26,355 bases of DNA from Gammaproteobacteria bacterium (GTDB taxonomy: Bacteria > Pseudomonadota > Gammaproteobacteria > SURF-13): the NCBI GenBank assembly GCA_023487615.1, contig JAMDBH010000167.1, forward strand, positions 1 through 26,355. Reading direction: 5' to 3'. Under the pieces are notes generated by a model that did no database searches, was not told the DNA's origin, and worked only from the letters and a program-made list of their open reading frames with translations. Below are positions 1 through 7,998 of this stretch, in pieces; position 1 is the stretch's first letter, and each line of letters opens with the position of its first letter. A program made the translations under genes and the position numbers.

Positions 1-127
1 CAATTCCAGCGCCAATTACGCGCCGAGCCCTACGATAAAATTATTGATGCCCAAGGTCTCATCAAGAGTGCGCTGCTTACGCGCCTGGCGCGCGGCACGC
101 GCTATGGGTTGGATCGTCGCTCCGCGC
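1..127. repeat. 127-bp exact direct repeat, copy 1 (window edge)
   Basis: Bases 1-127 are identical to 837-963; the copies diverge at base 128 (c here, g at 964). The repeat begins at the first base of the window, and 127 is a standard largest k-mer in de Bruijn assemblers, so a shared graph node at a contig end is the simplest reading. A real 836-bp tandem duplication would look the same. Confidence 0.95.
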
Positions 128-612
128 CCTTGCTGGCGCTCTGTCCCGGCGCCGAATTCGGTTCGTCCAAGCGCTGGCCGGCGGAATACTTCGCCGAGAT
201 CGCCCGGACTAAACTTGCGCAAGGCTGGCAGGTCTGGTTATTCGGCTCCGGAAAAGACATCGCGATCACGGCCCAGGTGCGCGCCATCGCGGGCGTGGAA
301 TGCGTGGACCTCGCAGGCCGCACCACGCTCGCCGAGGCGATAGACCTGTTGTCACTGGCCGACCGGGTGGTGACCAACGATTCAGGTCTGATGCATGTGG
401 CCGCCGCCCTCGGCCGAAGATTGATAGCGATTTACGGATCTTCCGACCCGGGGTTTACGCCGCCGCTCAGCACACAGGCGAAGATACAATGGCTGAAACT
501 CCCCTGTAGTCCTTGCTTCCAGCGTGAGTGTCCACTGGGCCACCTGAAGTGTCTGCGTGATCTGAAGCCCGAACAGGTATTAAGGGTAATGGACGAGGCG
601 ACGGAAATATGA
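1..612 (+). CDS. waaF: ADP-heptose:LPS heptosyltransferase II, C-terminal part (5'-partial, chimeric start)
   Basis: The frame is open from base 1 to the TGA at 610-612. From about residue 43 the protein is the C-terminal half of WaaF (GT9), which adds the second heptose of the inner core. It shows the family blocks LCPGAEFG and KRWP, then VTNDSGLMHVAAAL (Asp127-Ser-Gly...His132, the ADP-heptose site) and FTPPLS. The first 42 residues are not WaaF: they are base-for-base the segment of the downstream waaC that encodes QFQRQLRAEP to DRRSA, read in the same frame. The true N-terminal half of WaaF is therefore absent, and the join at base 127/128 is either an assembly artefact or an in-frame recombination. 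The stop overlaps the waaC start (ATGA), as expected for a waaF-waaC operon. Identity of the C-terminal half is secure; the N-terminal 42 residues should not be trusted. Confidence 0.85.
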   Translation, partial: QFQRQLRAEPYDKIIDAQGLIKSALLTRLARGTRYGLDRRSAPLLALCPGAEFGSSKRWPAEYFAEIARTKLAQGWQVWLFGSGKDIAITAQVRAIAGVECVDLAGRTTLAEAIDLLSLADRVVTNDSGLMHVAAALGRRLIAIYGSSDPGFTPPLSTQAKIQWLKLPCSPCFQRECPLGHLKCLRDLKPEQVLRVMDEATEI

Positions 613-1646
613 AGGTTCTCGTCGTTAAAACCTCATCGCTGGGCGACATCATTCATACCCTGCCTGCGCTGAGTGATGCTGTGCATGCCATGCCGGAGAT
701 CCGGTTTGATTGGGTGGTGGAAGAGGCCTACGCCGAGATTCCTGTCTGGCATCCGGCCGTGGCGCGCGTGATCCCGGTGGCCTTGCGGCGTTGGCGCAAA
801 CGCCCGATGACAGCTGTAATGAGCGGCGAGTGGCGGCAATTCCAGCGCCAATTACGCGCCGAGCCCTACGATAAAATTATTGATGCCCAAGGTCTCATCA
901 AGAGTGCGCTGCTTACGCGCCTGGCGCGCGGCACGCGCTATGGGTTGGATCGTCGCTCCGCGCGGGAGCCGCTTGCGGCACTGGGCTATGACCACGCATT
1001 TTCGATCAACAAAAATCAACATGCGATTGCGCGCGTGCGGGAATTGTTTGCCGCCATGCTGGGGTATCCCTGTCCGGTCACGCCGCCTGACTATGGCATA
1101 TCGCGCGGCCGCTTCAATTCTGTTCCGGCGGATGAGAGATATGTGGTCTTCCTGCACGGCACGGCATGGGCAAGCAAACAATGGCCGGTGGAGTATTGGG
1201 TGCAATTGGCGAGTCTCGCCACGGAGGCGGGCTATAAAGTCTATCTTCCGTGGGGAAGTGAGAAAGAACAACAGCGTGCGCAGCATATCGCCGTACAGTG
1301 TTCGAGTGTTACGGTTTTGCCGAAGATGAATCTCGAAGGACTTGCCACTGTGCTGGTACATGCCCGTGGCGTGGTGGGTGTGGATACCGGTCTCGCTCAC
1401 CTGGCGGCGTCGCTGTCGGCGCCCACCGTGACTATTTACGGCGTGACCCGGCCGGAGTTGACTGGAACTGTTGGGTTTGGTCAGGTGCACTTGTGCACCG
1501 AGTTCATCTGCGCCCCCTGCGGCAGGCGTATCTGCACCTATCGCGGCGCGGCCGATGTGCAACCGGCGTGTTATCAGACTGTCTCTCCGGCCAAGGTTTG
1601 GGATACCATCACTCCCTTATTACAGGGTGAAGGAGGCTCCCGGTGA
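609..1646 (+). CDS. waaC: ADP-heptose:LPS heptosyltransferase I
   Basis: 345-residue GT9 enzyme that transfers the first L,D-heptose from ADP-heptose to Kdo2-lipid A at the cytoplasmic face of the inner membrane. The N-terminus KTSSLGDIIHTLPAL carries the catalytic-region Asp13, followed by FDWVVEE and VIPVALRRWRK, both hallmark WaaC stretches. IDAQGLIKSALL and SAREPLA follow, and the nucleotide-sugar site VDTGLAHLAASL (Asp259-Thr-Gly...His264) lies in the C-terminal Rossmann domain. Length is close to the usual 320-345. The ATG overlaps the waaF stop by 4 bp and the TGA abuts the next start, so translation is probably coupled. Codons 77-118 are the source of the 127-bp copy at the window edge. 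Identification is firm. Confidence 0.96.
   Translation: MKVLVVKTSSLGDIIHTLPALSDAVHAMPEIRFDWVVEEAYAEIPVWHPAVARVIPVALRRWRKRPMTAVMSGEWRQFQRQLRAEPYDKIIDAQGLIKSALLTRLARGTRYGLDRRSAREPLAALGYDHAFSINKNQHAIARVRELFAAMLGYPCPVTPPDYGISRGRFNSVPADERYVVFLHGTAWASKQWPVEYWVQLASLATEAGYKVYLPWGSEKEQQRAQHIAVQCSSVTVLPKMNLEGLATVLVHARGVVGVDTGLAHLAASLSAPTVTIYGVTRPELTGTVGFGQVHLCTEFICAPCGRRICTYRGAADVQPACYQTVSPAKVWDTITPLLQGEGGSR
837..963. repeat. 127-bp exact direct repeat, copy 2 (inside waaC)
   Basis: Identical to 1-127. This is the native context, because the reading frame continues into SAREPLAALGY as in other WaaC proteins. Confidence 0.95.
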
Positions 1647-2734
1647 TGAGTTCCTTGGCTGACGCGATTGACCTGGATCTCCTGCGCCGGGCATTGGTCA
1701 TCAAATTGCGTCATCACGGCGATGTCCTGCTGACCTCGCCGGTGTTTTCAGTGCTCAAAAATCACGTGCCGCAGGTGGAGGTGGATGCGTTGATCTATCG
1801 GGATACTCAGGAGATGTTAACCTTACACCCGGCGATACAGCGCGTGTTCACCATAGACCGGGACTGGAAAAAACAGAGTTTTGGCAACCGGATAAAATAC
1901 GAGTTGAGCTTGTTAAAAGAATTGCGAAACCGACGCTATGATTTGATCGTTCATCTCACAGAACACCCCCGTGGGGCATGGCTGACACGATTGCTGGCGC
2001 CGCGTTACAGCGTAGCGGGAGAATTCTCGCACCGGCGCGGAGCTTTATGGCGCAGCAGTTTTTCGCACATCAATCGCCAACCGGCGACACCTCGCCACAC
2101 CGTGGAGCAACATCTGGACGCCTTGCGGAGACTGGGGATTTATCCCGGCCTCGAGGAGCGGCGACTGGTCTTGATCCCCGGCCAGGACGCGGAGGCCTTT
2201 ATAGACCGCCTGCTCGAACAACATGGGCTGAGCAAAAAGCAATTTATACATCTGCACCCCACCTCGCGCTGGTCGTTCAAGGCCTGGCGGGACGACTACT
2301 ATGCCGACTTGATCAACATTCTGCATGAGACCGGTGAGCAGGTGGTTATCACAGCGGCGCCTGATGAAAAAGAAATGGCGACCGTGCGCCGCATCACCGA
2401 GAGATTAACTCATCCTGCGATAGACCTTTCCGGGCAATTGACCCTGAAGCAATTGGCCGCGCTCACCGCACGGGCAAAATGCTTCGTTGGCGTGGATTCG
2501 GTGCCCATGCACATCGCCACGGCCTTGCAAACACCCGTCGTCGCCTTGTTCGGGCCGAGCAGTGAACAGGTGTGGGGTCCCTGGCAAGTCAGGCATCGAG
2601 TGATAACCTCAGAGCATTCCTGCCGGCCGTGCGGTCTGGACGGTTGCGGAGGCGGCAAGGTGAGTGAGTGTTTAACCACACTCCCCGTGCAGCGTGTACT
2701 GGAGGCCGTTGGCCAGATCATTAGAACGGCATGA
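1643..2734 (+). CDS. waaQ: Heptosyltransferase III-type LPS glycosyltransferase (WaaQ family, GT9)
   Basis: 363-residue GT9 protein. The N-terminal LVIKLRHHGDVLLTSPVFS, then YDLIVHLTEHPRGAW, HRRGALWRSSFSH, HLHPTSRWSFKAW and VDSVPMHIATAL match the WaaQ group, which in enterobacteria adds a side-branch heptose (HepIII) to HepII. A strong AGGAGG at 1631-1636 serves either GTG 1643 or ATG 1646; the latter overlaps the waaC TGA by one base and has the better spacing (9 nt). The C-terminal HSCRPCGLDGCGGGKVSECL is cysteine-rich, a feature shared by many GT9 proteins outside enterics. It overlaps the next gene by ATGA. Membership of the family is firm; the exact acceptor is inferred. Confidence 0.85.
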   Translation: MMSSLADAIDLDLLRRALVIKLRHHGDVLLTSPVFSVLKNHVPQVEVDALIYRDTQEMLTLHPAIQRVFTIDRDWKKQSFGNRIKYELSLLKELRNRRYDLIVHLTEHPRGAWLTRLLAPRYSVAGEFSHRRGALWRSSFSHINRQPATPRHTVEQHLDALRRLGIYPGLEERRLVLIPGQDAEAFIDRLLEQHGLSKKQFIHLHPTSRWSFKAWRDDYYADLINILHETGEQVVITAAPDEKEMATVRRITERLTHPAIDLSGQLTLKQLAALTARAKCFVGVDSVPMHIATALQTPVVALFGPSSEQVWGPWQVRHRVITSEHSCRPCGLDGCGGGKVSECLTTLPVQRVLEAVGQIIRTA

Positions 2735-3891
2735 AACCTCTAACCTTGGCCCTGGTGCGGCAACGCTACACTACGGATGGCGGTGCGGAGCGCTACCTCG
2801 CGCGCACCCTGTCCACATTGCAAAATCGCGGTGTCAATATCGTCCTGGTCACTCGACTATGGCAACCTGTTCAATCTGTGCAGGTGCTGCCTTGTAATCC
2901 ATTTTATCTCGGAAGTCTGTGGCGTGACTGGGGTTTTGCCTGCCGCGCCTGCAAGATATTGGCGCAACACACGGTGGACCTTGTTCAATCGCATGAACGC
3001 CTGGCCTGCTGCGACATCTACCGTGCCGGTGATGGCGTGCATCGTGAATGGCTGAAACAACGCCGCCGCGCCTTGGGGTGGTGGGGAAAGTTGCGCCTCG
3101 CCCTGAATCCTTACCACTACTACGTGCGGTTTGCGGAAAAACGGCTGTTCAACAGTGCCCGTTTGCGCGCAGTGATCTGCAATTCGCAGATGGTGAAGGA
3201 CGAGATCATCCGCTATTTCTCGCTCCCGGAACATAAGCTGCACGTGATCTATAACGGTGTGGACAGCGGCCAGTTTCATCCCGGGCTGCGAGACATGCGC
3301 GCCGCGACCCGTGCCCGCTACGCAATCCCCGCCGATGCGGTGGTGTTTCTTTTCGTAGGGTCCGGTTTTGAACGCAAGGGGATGCGCATATTGCTTGAGG
3401 CCCTCGCCGGGCTTCCCGAGGCGGCGCATCTGCTGGTAGCGGGCAAGGACAAGAAGATGCACGGCTTCATATCTCAGGCAGAGAAGCTGAAGGTGTCTGG
3501 GCGCGTACATTTCGCCGGTGCGCAGCAGGATGTAAAGCCGTTCTACGGGGCGGCGGATGTCTTTGTACTCCCCACCCTGTACGACCCCTTCCCAAATGTG
3601 GTGTTGGAGGCGATGGCCTCGGGCTTGCCGGTCATTACCAGTACAAAATGTGGTGCAGCTGACTTAATACAAAAAAGCGACAGCGGGCTTGTCTGTGATG
3701 CCCTGGATAAGGCGAATTTGGTTGCCGCCATGTGCGCCCTGCTTGACCCTGACTATGCAGGCAAACTCGGCAAATCGGCGCGTCTAGCGGTTGAGCCGAT
3801 CAGTTACGAGGCGATGAGCAGACAACTGCTAAAGGTGTATGAGGATCTACAAGACACCTCTGAAAAAAATATCGGCGTCTCAGCGAGCTGA
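2731..3891 (+). CDS. WaaG-like LPS core glycosyltransferase (GT4 family)
   Basis: 386 residues with GT-B fold signatures. The N-terminal RQRYTTDGGAERYLARTL is an acceptor-side glycine-rich loop, ICNSQMVKDEIIRYF and VIYNGVD precede the second domain, FVGSGFERKGMRILLEAL starts the donor domain, and PTLYDPFPNVVLEAMASGLPVITS is the sugar-nucleotide motif. The first acidic residue of the usual E-x7-E pair is Asp here. Similarity of layout to WaaG (core glucosyltransferase I) and its position directly after waaQ suggest addition of the first outer-core hexose. The start overlaps the waaQ stop (ATGA). Donor and acceptor cannot be read from the sequence. Confidence 0.82.
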   Translation: MKPLTLALVRQRYTTDGGAERYLARTLSTLQNRGVNIVLVTRLWQPVQSVQVLPCNPFYLGSLWRDWGFACRACKILAQHTVDLVQSHERLACCDIYRAGDGVHREWLKQRRRALGWWGKLRLALNPYHYYVRFAEKRLFNSARLRAVICNSQMVKDEIIRYFSLPEHKLHVIYNGVDSGQFHPGLRDMRAATRARYAIPADAVVFLFVGSGFERKGMRILLEALAGLPEAAHLLVAGKDKKMHGFISQAEKLKVSGRVHFAGAQQDVKPFYGAADVFVLPTLYDPFPNVVLEAMASGLPVITSTKCGAADLIQKSDSGLVCDALDKANLVAAMCALLDPDYAGKLGKSARLAVEPISYEAMSRQLLKVYEDLQDTSEKNIGVSAS

Positions 3892-3908
3892 AAGGATGCT
3901 CTAATTGC

Positions 3909-4655
3909 ATGGAGAAATTGACAGTCTGCCTGCTCACGTATAATTCATCAAGGCTGCTTGAGCAATGCCTAACGCCTTTATTAAGGGTAGCAGATGACTT
4001 TGTAGTGGTGGACTCGGGCAGCAGCGATGCGACCCTTGGGATATTATCCGGATACGGCATCAAGCCGGTAAGCAGAAACTACACAACGCACTCCGACCAA
4101 ATGAACTTCGCTATTTCGCTGGCCCAAAATGAGTGGGTGCTCTGTATGGACAGTGACGAGATCCTGGATGAACAGACAGTAAATAATATAGTCAGCGTCA
4201 AAAAAGTGTTGAGTGATGAAACGGTCGCTTATCGTGTGAGCCGATATTGGAAGGTTCTCAATAAACCGGTCCACGCCATGTATCCGGTTTCTTCACCTGA
4301 CTTTCCGGTGAGGCTTTTCAACAAGCGGCGGGTGCGTTTCAATGGGGCACCAGTGGATGACAAGCCGATCGGTTTCGAATCGAGTCAGGTCATAGAAGGC
4401 CATGTAGTCCATGATACGTTTTATTCTTTGCACGAAATGTTTAATAAATTAAATATCTATACCACTAGGTTGTGCAGTAATAAAAAAATACGGCCCTCTT
4501 TAGTAAGAGCTTTAATAAGTCCTTACTTCGCCTTTGTGAAATGGTATTTTATTAAGGGCGGTTGGAAGGACGGCAGGGTAGGCGTGGTGACGGGCATTTA
4601 TGCGTTTTTATATACCTTCCTAAAATATTTTAAATCCTGGTATTACTTTAGATGA
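3909..4655 (+). CDS. GT2 glycosyltransferase, WaaE/KdtX-like
   Basis: 248 residues, one GT-A domain: LTVCLLTYNSSRLLEQCL, VVVDSGSSD, and the metal/nucleotide motif CMDSDE (Asp81-Ser-Asp83). The end is a basic/aromatic tail (FVKWYFIKGGWKDG, then a hydrophobic stretch) typical of WaaE-type enzymes that sit on the inner membrane and add a core hexose. It lies 17 bp after the GT4 gene and overlaps waaL by ATGA. Base use shifts to AT-rich from about 4400, for example long A/T runs at 4438-4500 and 4600-4650, unlike the flanking waa genes. A related but distinct GT2 is encoded at 7987-8766. Confidence 0.82.
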   Translation: MEKLTVCLLTYNSSRLLEQCLTPLLRVADDFVVVDSGSSDATLGILSGYGIKPVSRNYTTHSDQMNFAISLAQNEWVLCMDSDEILDEQTVNNIVSVKKVLSDETVAYRVSRYWKVLNKPVHAMYPVSSPDFPVRLFNKRRVRFNGAPVDDKPIGFESSQVIEGHVVHDTFYSLHEMFNKLNIYTTRLCSNKKIRPSLVRALISPYFAFVKWYFIKGGWKDGRVGVVTGIYAFLYTFLKYFKSWYYFR

Positions 4656-5932
4656 ATCTAAAGACGCGCCCCTCCGGTCAGACTCATTGGTGGGCATGGC
4701 GCTCCCCTATAGGGGTACTTAGCCCCGGACTTAATTGCGCGGCCTTTATTTTAATGGCGCTTTATTTGTTAATCCTACCCATACCCCATACCATTGCTAT
4801 TCGCCATATCGCATTTTTCTCATTATTCCTGTTAACGCTATGGGCCGCTTGGCGGCATCACCTAAAATTCTATTTTCCTCTTGTGTGGCCTTGGGCTATC
4901 TACGCTGCGCTAGCCTTAAGCTCCGTCATTTATGCACTCGACCCGTTCTACTCTTTGGGAGAGGTGAGAAAGGAAATTGGTCACGGATTTATCGCCTTGA
5001 TGCTCGCAGGCACATGGGTGCGTAGCGCTAAGAACTTAGAGCGTATGCTGGCAGTGTTGATATTGGGCAGTACCGTAATGGCCGCTTACTCCATCATCAA
5101 CGTAATACTGCAAAGATCTTATCTGATGCAAACGCCCATCCAAGAGGGAAGCTTTAGCGGAGTGGGTGTTTTTAGCACCTACTTGATAACAGTGCTGCCC
5201 TTCATTATCGTCTATATTATTTTAATGCCGAAAGAGGATAAGCTCAGGCGCGGCATGCTGTACCTTGCTGTAGTCATGGAAGTAGCAGCACTTTATTTAA
5301 CCGGGAATCGTGCCGGGATGCTCGCGTTAAACAGTGAGGCTGTATTGGCCTTAGTGTTGTTAAGTCTCCATAATGGCCTGCCAAATGTCAGAAAGACATT
5401 TTTGGCTGTAGTCATTTTAATTTTGCTGAGTGGATTATTCTTGAGTTTAATATACCAGCGGAGTGTTGTCTTGACTCCCGATGTCGGGGCAGACCAGGAG
5501 CTTGTTAGCAACGACCCACGTTGGCCGATTTGGCAGAGGGCTATGCAAAACATATATCATCACCCTTTGGTAGGGGCTGGATTCGGGCGTGAGGCTTTTA
5601 AGTTACGTAACCCTGATTTATTAAATGATAATGACGTCTACTGGCATGCGCATAACATGTTTCTCAATAAAGGCGTACAGATGGGGATTCCCGGCATGGT
5701 GGCCTTCGTAGTCTTGCTAATGGCCATTATACGTGCTGTTTGGATTCCAAAAGGTAAAGTTGCGGAGAGTGGTCCTGCGGGTATGTATGCCATGGCATGT
5801 ATTGTCATGTTAGGGGGGGTGATTGTAAAAAACATGACGGATGATTTCTTTGTTCAGGATAGCGCATTGTTATTTTGGGTGTTGGTAGGCGCAACCCTGG
5901 GCGCCTTATCCGGGGAGCGGAAGATCAACTAA
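4652..5932 (+). CDS. waaL: O-antigen ligase (WaaL, Wzy_C family membrane protein)
   Basis: 426-residue polytopic membrane protein with about ten to twelve hydrophobic segments. WaaL transfers undecaprenyl-linked O-antigen onto lipid A-core at the periplasmic face. Seen here: the YLTGNRAGMLAL motif that precedes a transmembrane helix, a large periplasmic loop (about residues 268-330) containing NDPRWPIWQRAM, HHPLVGAGFGREAF, and the conserved His in HAHNMFLNKGVQMGIPG. Wzy polymerases share this domain, but the position inside a core operon favours the ligase. AT-richer than the waa genes on either side, in keeping with a variable outer-core/O-antigen segment. Confidence 0.82.
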   Translation: MNLKTRPSGQTHWWAWRSPIGVLSPGLNCAAFILMALYLLILPIPHTIAIRHIAFFSLFLLTLWAAWRHHLKFYFPLVWPWAIYAALALSSVIYALDPFYSLGEVRKEIGHGFIALMLAGTWVRSAKNLERMLAVLILGSTVMAAYSIINVILQRSYLMQTPIQEGSFSGVGVFSTYLITVLPFIIVYIILMPKEDKLRRGMLYLAVVMEVAALYLTGNRAGMLALNSEAVLALVLLSLHNGLPNVRKTFLAVVILILLSGLFLSLIYQRSVVLTPDVGADQELVSNDPRWPIWQRAMQNIYHHPLVGAGFGREAFKLRNPDLLNDNDVYWHAHNMFLNKGVQMGIPGMVAFVVLLMAIIRAVWIPKGKVAESGPAGMYAMACIVMLGGVIVKNMTDDFFVQDSALLFWVLVGATLGALSGERKIN

Positions 5933-5965
5933 CGACAGGATAGTTTCGTTAAGACACCTGGCTTT

Positions 5966-6949
5966 ATGGATCTATTGCGGATAGTGGTGGCCGCGCCCAC
6001 GCGGATCGGCCGCACCAAAGTCGGAGCGGACGTGGGGCGGGCGCTTGCCCAGCTAGGCCATCAGGTATTTTATTTCGATTACGACACCAAGCCGCCATCA
6101 CACCGCATTCTGCCGCGTGCATTGCGATTTGGAGACGAGCAAAAAGACTATCAGGATTACGTCAATGAGCGGGTATTAGATTTTGTAAGTCGAATCAGCC
6201 CTGATATTTTTCTCTGCGTAAAGGGTGTGCAATTGTTCCCTGAGACGATACTGCGTATTGGAAAGGGTGGGGTGAGCACCGTGGGATATTGGATTGATGA
6301 TCCACTCGATCACCAACGATCTCTCGTCAATGCGCCATCCTATCAATATTATTTCACAAACGACGCCTCATCGGTCACGCGCTATGCCGCTGAGGGAATA
6401 ACGAATATATATCACCTGCCGTCCTCCGCTGATTCAGGTTTGTTCCACCCCTTGACGTCGCGTCAACCGCTGGCCGATGTCATCTTCGTAGGGACTCACT
6501 CCATTTACCGCGAAAGCATCATGGTGCAATTGCAGGATTTTGATATCCGGGTCTATGGGCCGGGATGGCGTAAGTCAAAATTAAAAAACAACATGATTTT
6601 CCGGGAAGCCTTTGGGAAAAGAACCAACGAGATATTTAACTCTGCAAAGATAAATTTAAATATTCATAACTGGTTTGGCCGAGGCACGGCAATGAACCTG
6701 CGTCTATTTGAAGTGCCCGCCGCGGGCGGTTTTTTATTGACAGACTGGGTGGCTGAGATTGATGATGCCTACGAGGAGGGTACACACCTGTCTTGTTGGC
6801 GGGATATTGATGAACTGCGCGGCAAGCTAACATATTATCTTGAACACGAGGCAGAGCGTATTGACATTGCAAAAAAAGGATGCGAGCACTTTCTCAAATA
6901 TCATTCTTATATCGCGCGGGTAAAGAGATTGTTAACGTGTATCCGCTGA
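5966..6949 (+). CDS. CgeB-like glycosyltransferase (group 1 family)
   Basis: 327 residues. The N-terminal VAAPTRIGRTKVGADVGRALAQLGHQVFYFDYD is a GT-B nucleotide-fold start; GYWIDDPLDH, YYFTNDASSVTRY, HLPSSADSGLFHP, ADVIFVGTHS, VYGPGW and the C-terminal MNLRLFEVPAAGGFLLTDW are the pattern of CgeB/DUF3880-type transferases (C-terminal Glyco_trans_1_2 domain). Such proteins occur in polysaccharide and glycan clusters with unassigned sugars. A role in outer-core or O-antigen assembly is inferred from the neighbours only. No good ribosome binding site precedes ATG 5966. The 3' end overlaps the following gene by 13 bp if that starts at GTG 6937. Confidence 0.75.
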   Translation: MDLLRIVVAAPTRIGRTKVGADVGRALAQLGHQVFYFDYDTKPPSHRILPRALRFGDEQKDYQDYVNERVLDFVSRISPDIFLCVKGVQLFPETILRIGKGGVSTVGYWIDDPLDHQRSLVNAPSYQYYFTNDASSVTRYAAEGITNIYHLPSSADSGLFHPLTSRQPLADVIFVGTHSIYRESIMVQLQDFDIRVYGPGWRKSKLKNNMIFREAFGKRTNEIFNSAKINLNIHNWFGRGTAMNLRLFEVPAAGGFLLTDWVAEIDDAYEEGTHLSCWRDIDELRGKLTYYLEHEAERIDIAKKGCEHFLKYHSYIARVKRLLTCIR

Positions 6950-7998
6950 ATGCTCCACTCAGGGTCCTCGTGGTGCGGCGTGACAACATCGGAGATCTTG
7001 TATGCACTACGCCGCTCATCGCCGCTCTGCGTGCGCATTTTCCGGATGCCCGCATCTGTGCGCTGGTTAACAGTTATAACCTGCCAGTTCTCGAAAATAA
7101 CCCGGATATTGATGAGGTATTTGCCTACACCAAGGCTAAGCATAGGCCGCAAGGCAAGAGCATTCCGGCCATCTATTGGGATCGCTTCCGCTTGTTGCTG
7201 CGATTACGCAGGGAGCGTTTTGATTATGCCATCATAGCGGCCCCTGGGTTTTGGCCGCGCGTAGTACGAACATTATCGTGGATCAAGCCCAGGCATATTA
7301 TAGGTTTTACCGAGGAGGGGAGGCCTGGAATTAAGCGCATAGATATCGCAGCTCCATACTCCAGGGAAAGGGCGATGCATGAAGTGGAGGACATCTTTCG
7401 CTTGCTGGCGCCATTGGGCATCCAGTCACCGCCACCACCGGCACACCTCATCCCCAGCCCGTCGAAAGTGATGCGGGCGCAGCAGAAATTAAAACAGCAT
7501 GGATTGTTGGCCGCCAGGATGTTATTGGGCGTGCACATCAGTGCGCGCAAACCCAGCCAACGTTGGCCGGTGGAAAAATTTATCGAGTTGATAAAAAAGC
7601 TGCGTGAGAAATACGATGCGAACTTTGTGCTGCTCTGGTCACCCGGCGCCGCCGACAACCCCATGCACCCCGGTGATGACGATAAGGCGCAGGCGATCAT
7701 GACTCAGTTGGCGGGCCTTCCCGTGATCGCTTACTCGACTGATGATCTCGGCGACTTGATTGCCGCGCTGTCACTCTGTAATGAAGTGATTTGCAGTGAT
7801 GGCGGGGTCATGCACATCGCGGCCGCCTTGGGGAAACCCATTGTGTGTTTCTTTGGTAAATCGGATGTAACGCGCTGGCATCCTTGGGGTGTGCCATATG
7901 AACTGCTGCAACCTCCCAGCCTGGAGGTAAAAGATATCAGTGTACATGAGGTAATGGCTGCCTTTGAGCGGTTGACTGATAAAACGCTATCTTCTTGA
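6937..7998 (+). CDS. ADP-heptose:LPS heptosyltransferase-family protein (GT9)
   Basis: GT9 protein of 353 residues from GTG 6937, chosen because the fold begins at LRVLVVRRDNIGDLVCTTPL a few residues later and AAAGAG lies 9-14 nt upstream; an ATG at 6880 would add 19 residues inside the previous gene. Visible motifs: NIGDLVCTTPL (Asp of the active-site loop), LGVHISARKPSQRWP, and CSDGGVMHIAAALGKPIVCFFG (donor site, with DGG in place of the more usual D[ST]G). It is the fourth GT9 in this run of genes. Its acceptor is unknown; addition of a further heptose or related sugar is the likely job. It ends 12 bp inside the convergent gene. Confidence 0.82.
   Translation: MYPLNAPLRVLVVRRDNIGDLVCTTPLIAALRAHFPDARICALVNSYNLPVLENNPDIDEVFAYTKAKHRPQGKSIPAIYWDRFRLLLRLRRERFDYAIIAAPGFWPRVVRTLSWIKPRHIIGFTEEGRPGIKRIDIAAPYSRERAMHEVEDIFRLLAPLGIQSPPPPAHLIPSPSKVMRAQQKLKQHGLLAARMLLGVHISARKPSQRWPVEKFIELIKKLREKYDANFVLLWSPGAADNPMHPGDDDKAQAIMTQLAGLPVIAYSTDDLGDLIAALSLCNEVICSDGGVMHIAAALGKPIVCFFGKSDVTRWHPWGVPYELLQPPSLEVKDISVHEVMAAFERLTDKTLSS

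Noticed and set aside
852..1562. 236-codon open frame opposite waaC
   Set aside because: No recognisable motif and entirely antisense to a well-supported gene.
6880..6936. ATG 6880 as start of the GT9 gene
   Set aside because: It would overlap the CgeB-like gene by 70 bp, with its purine run directly abutting the ATG; GTG 6937 has better spacing and fits the fold start.
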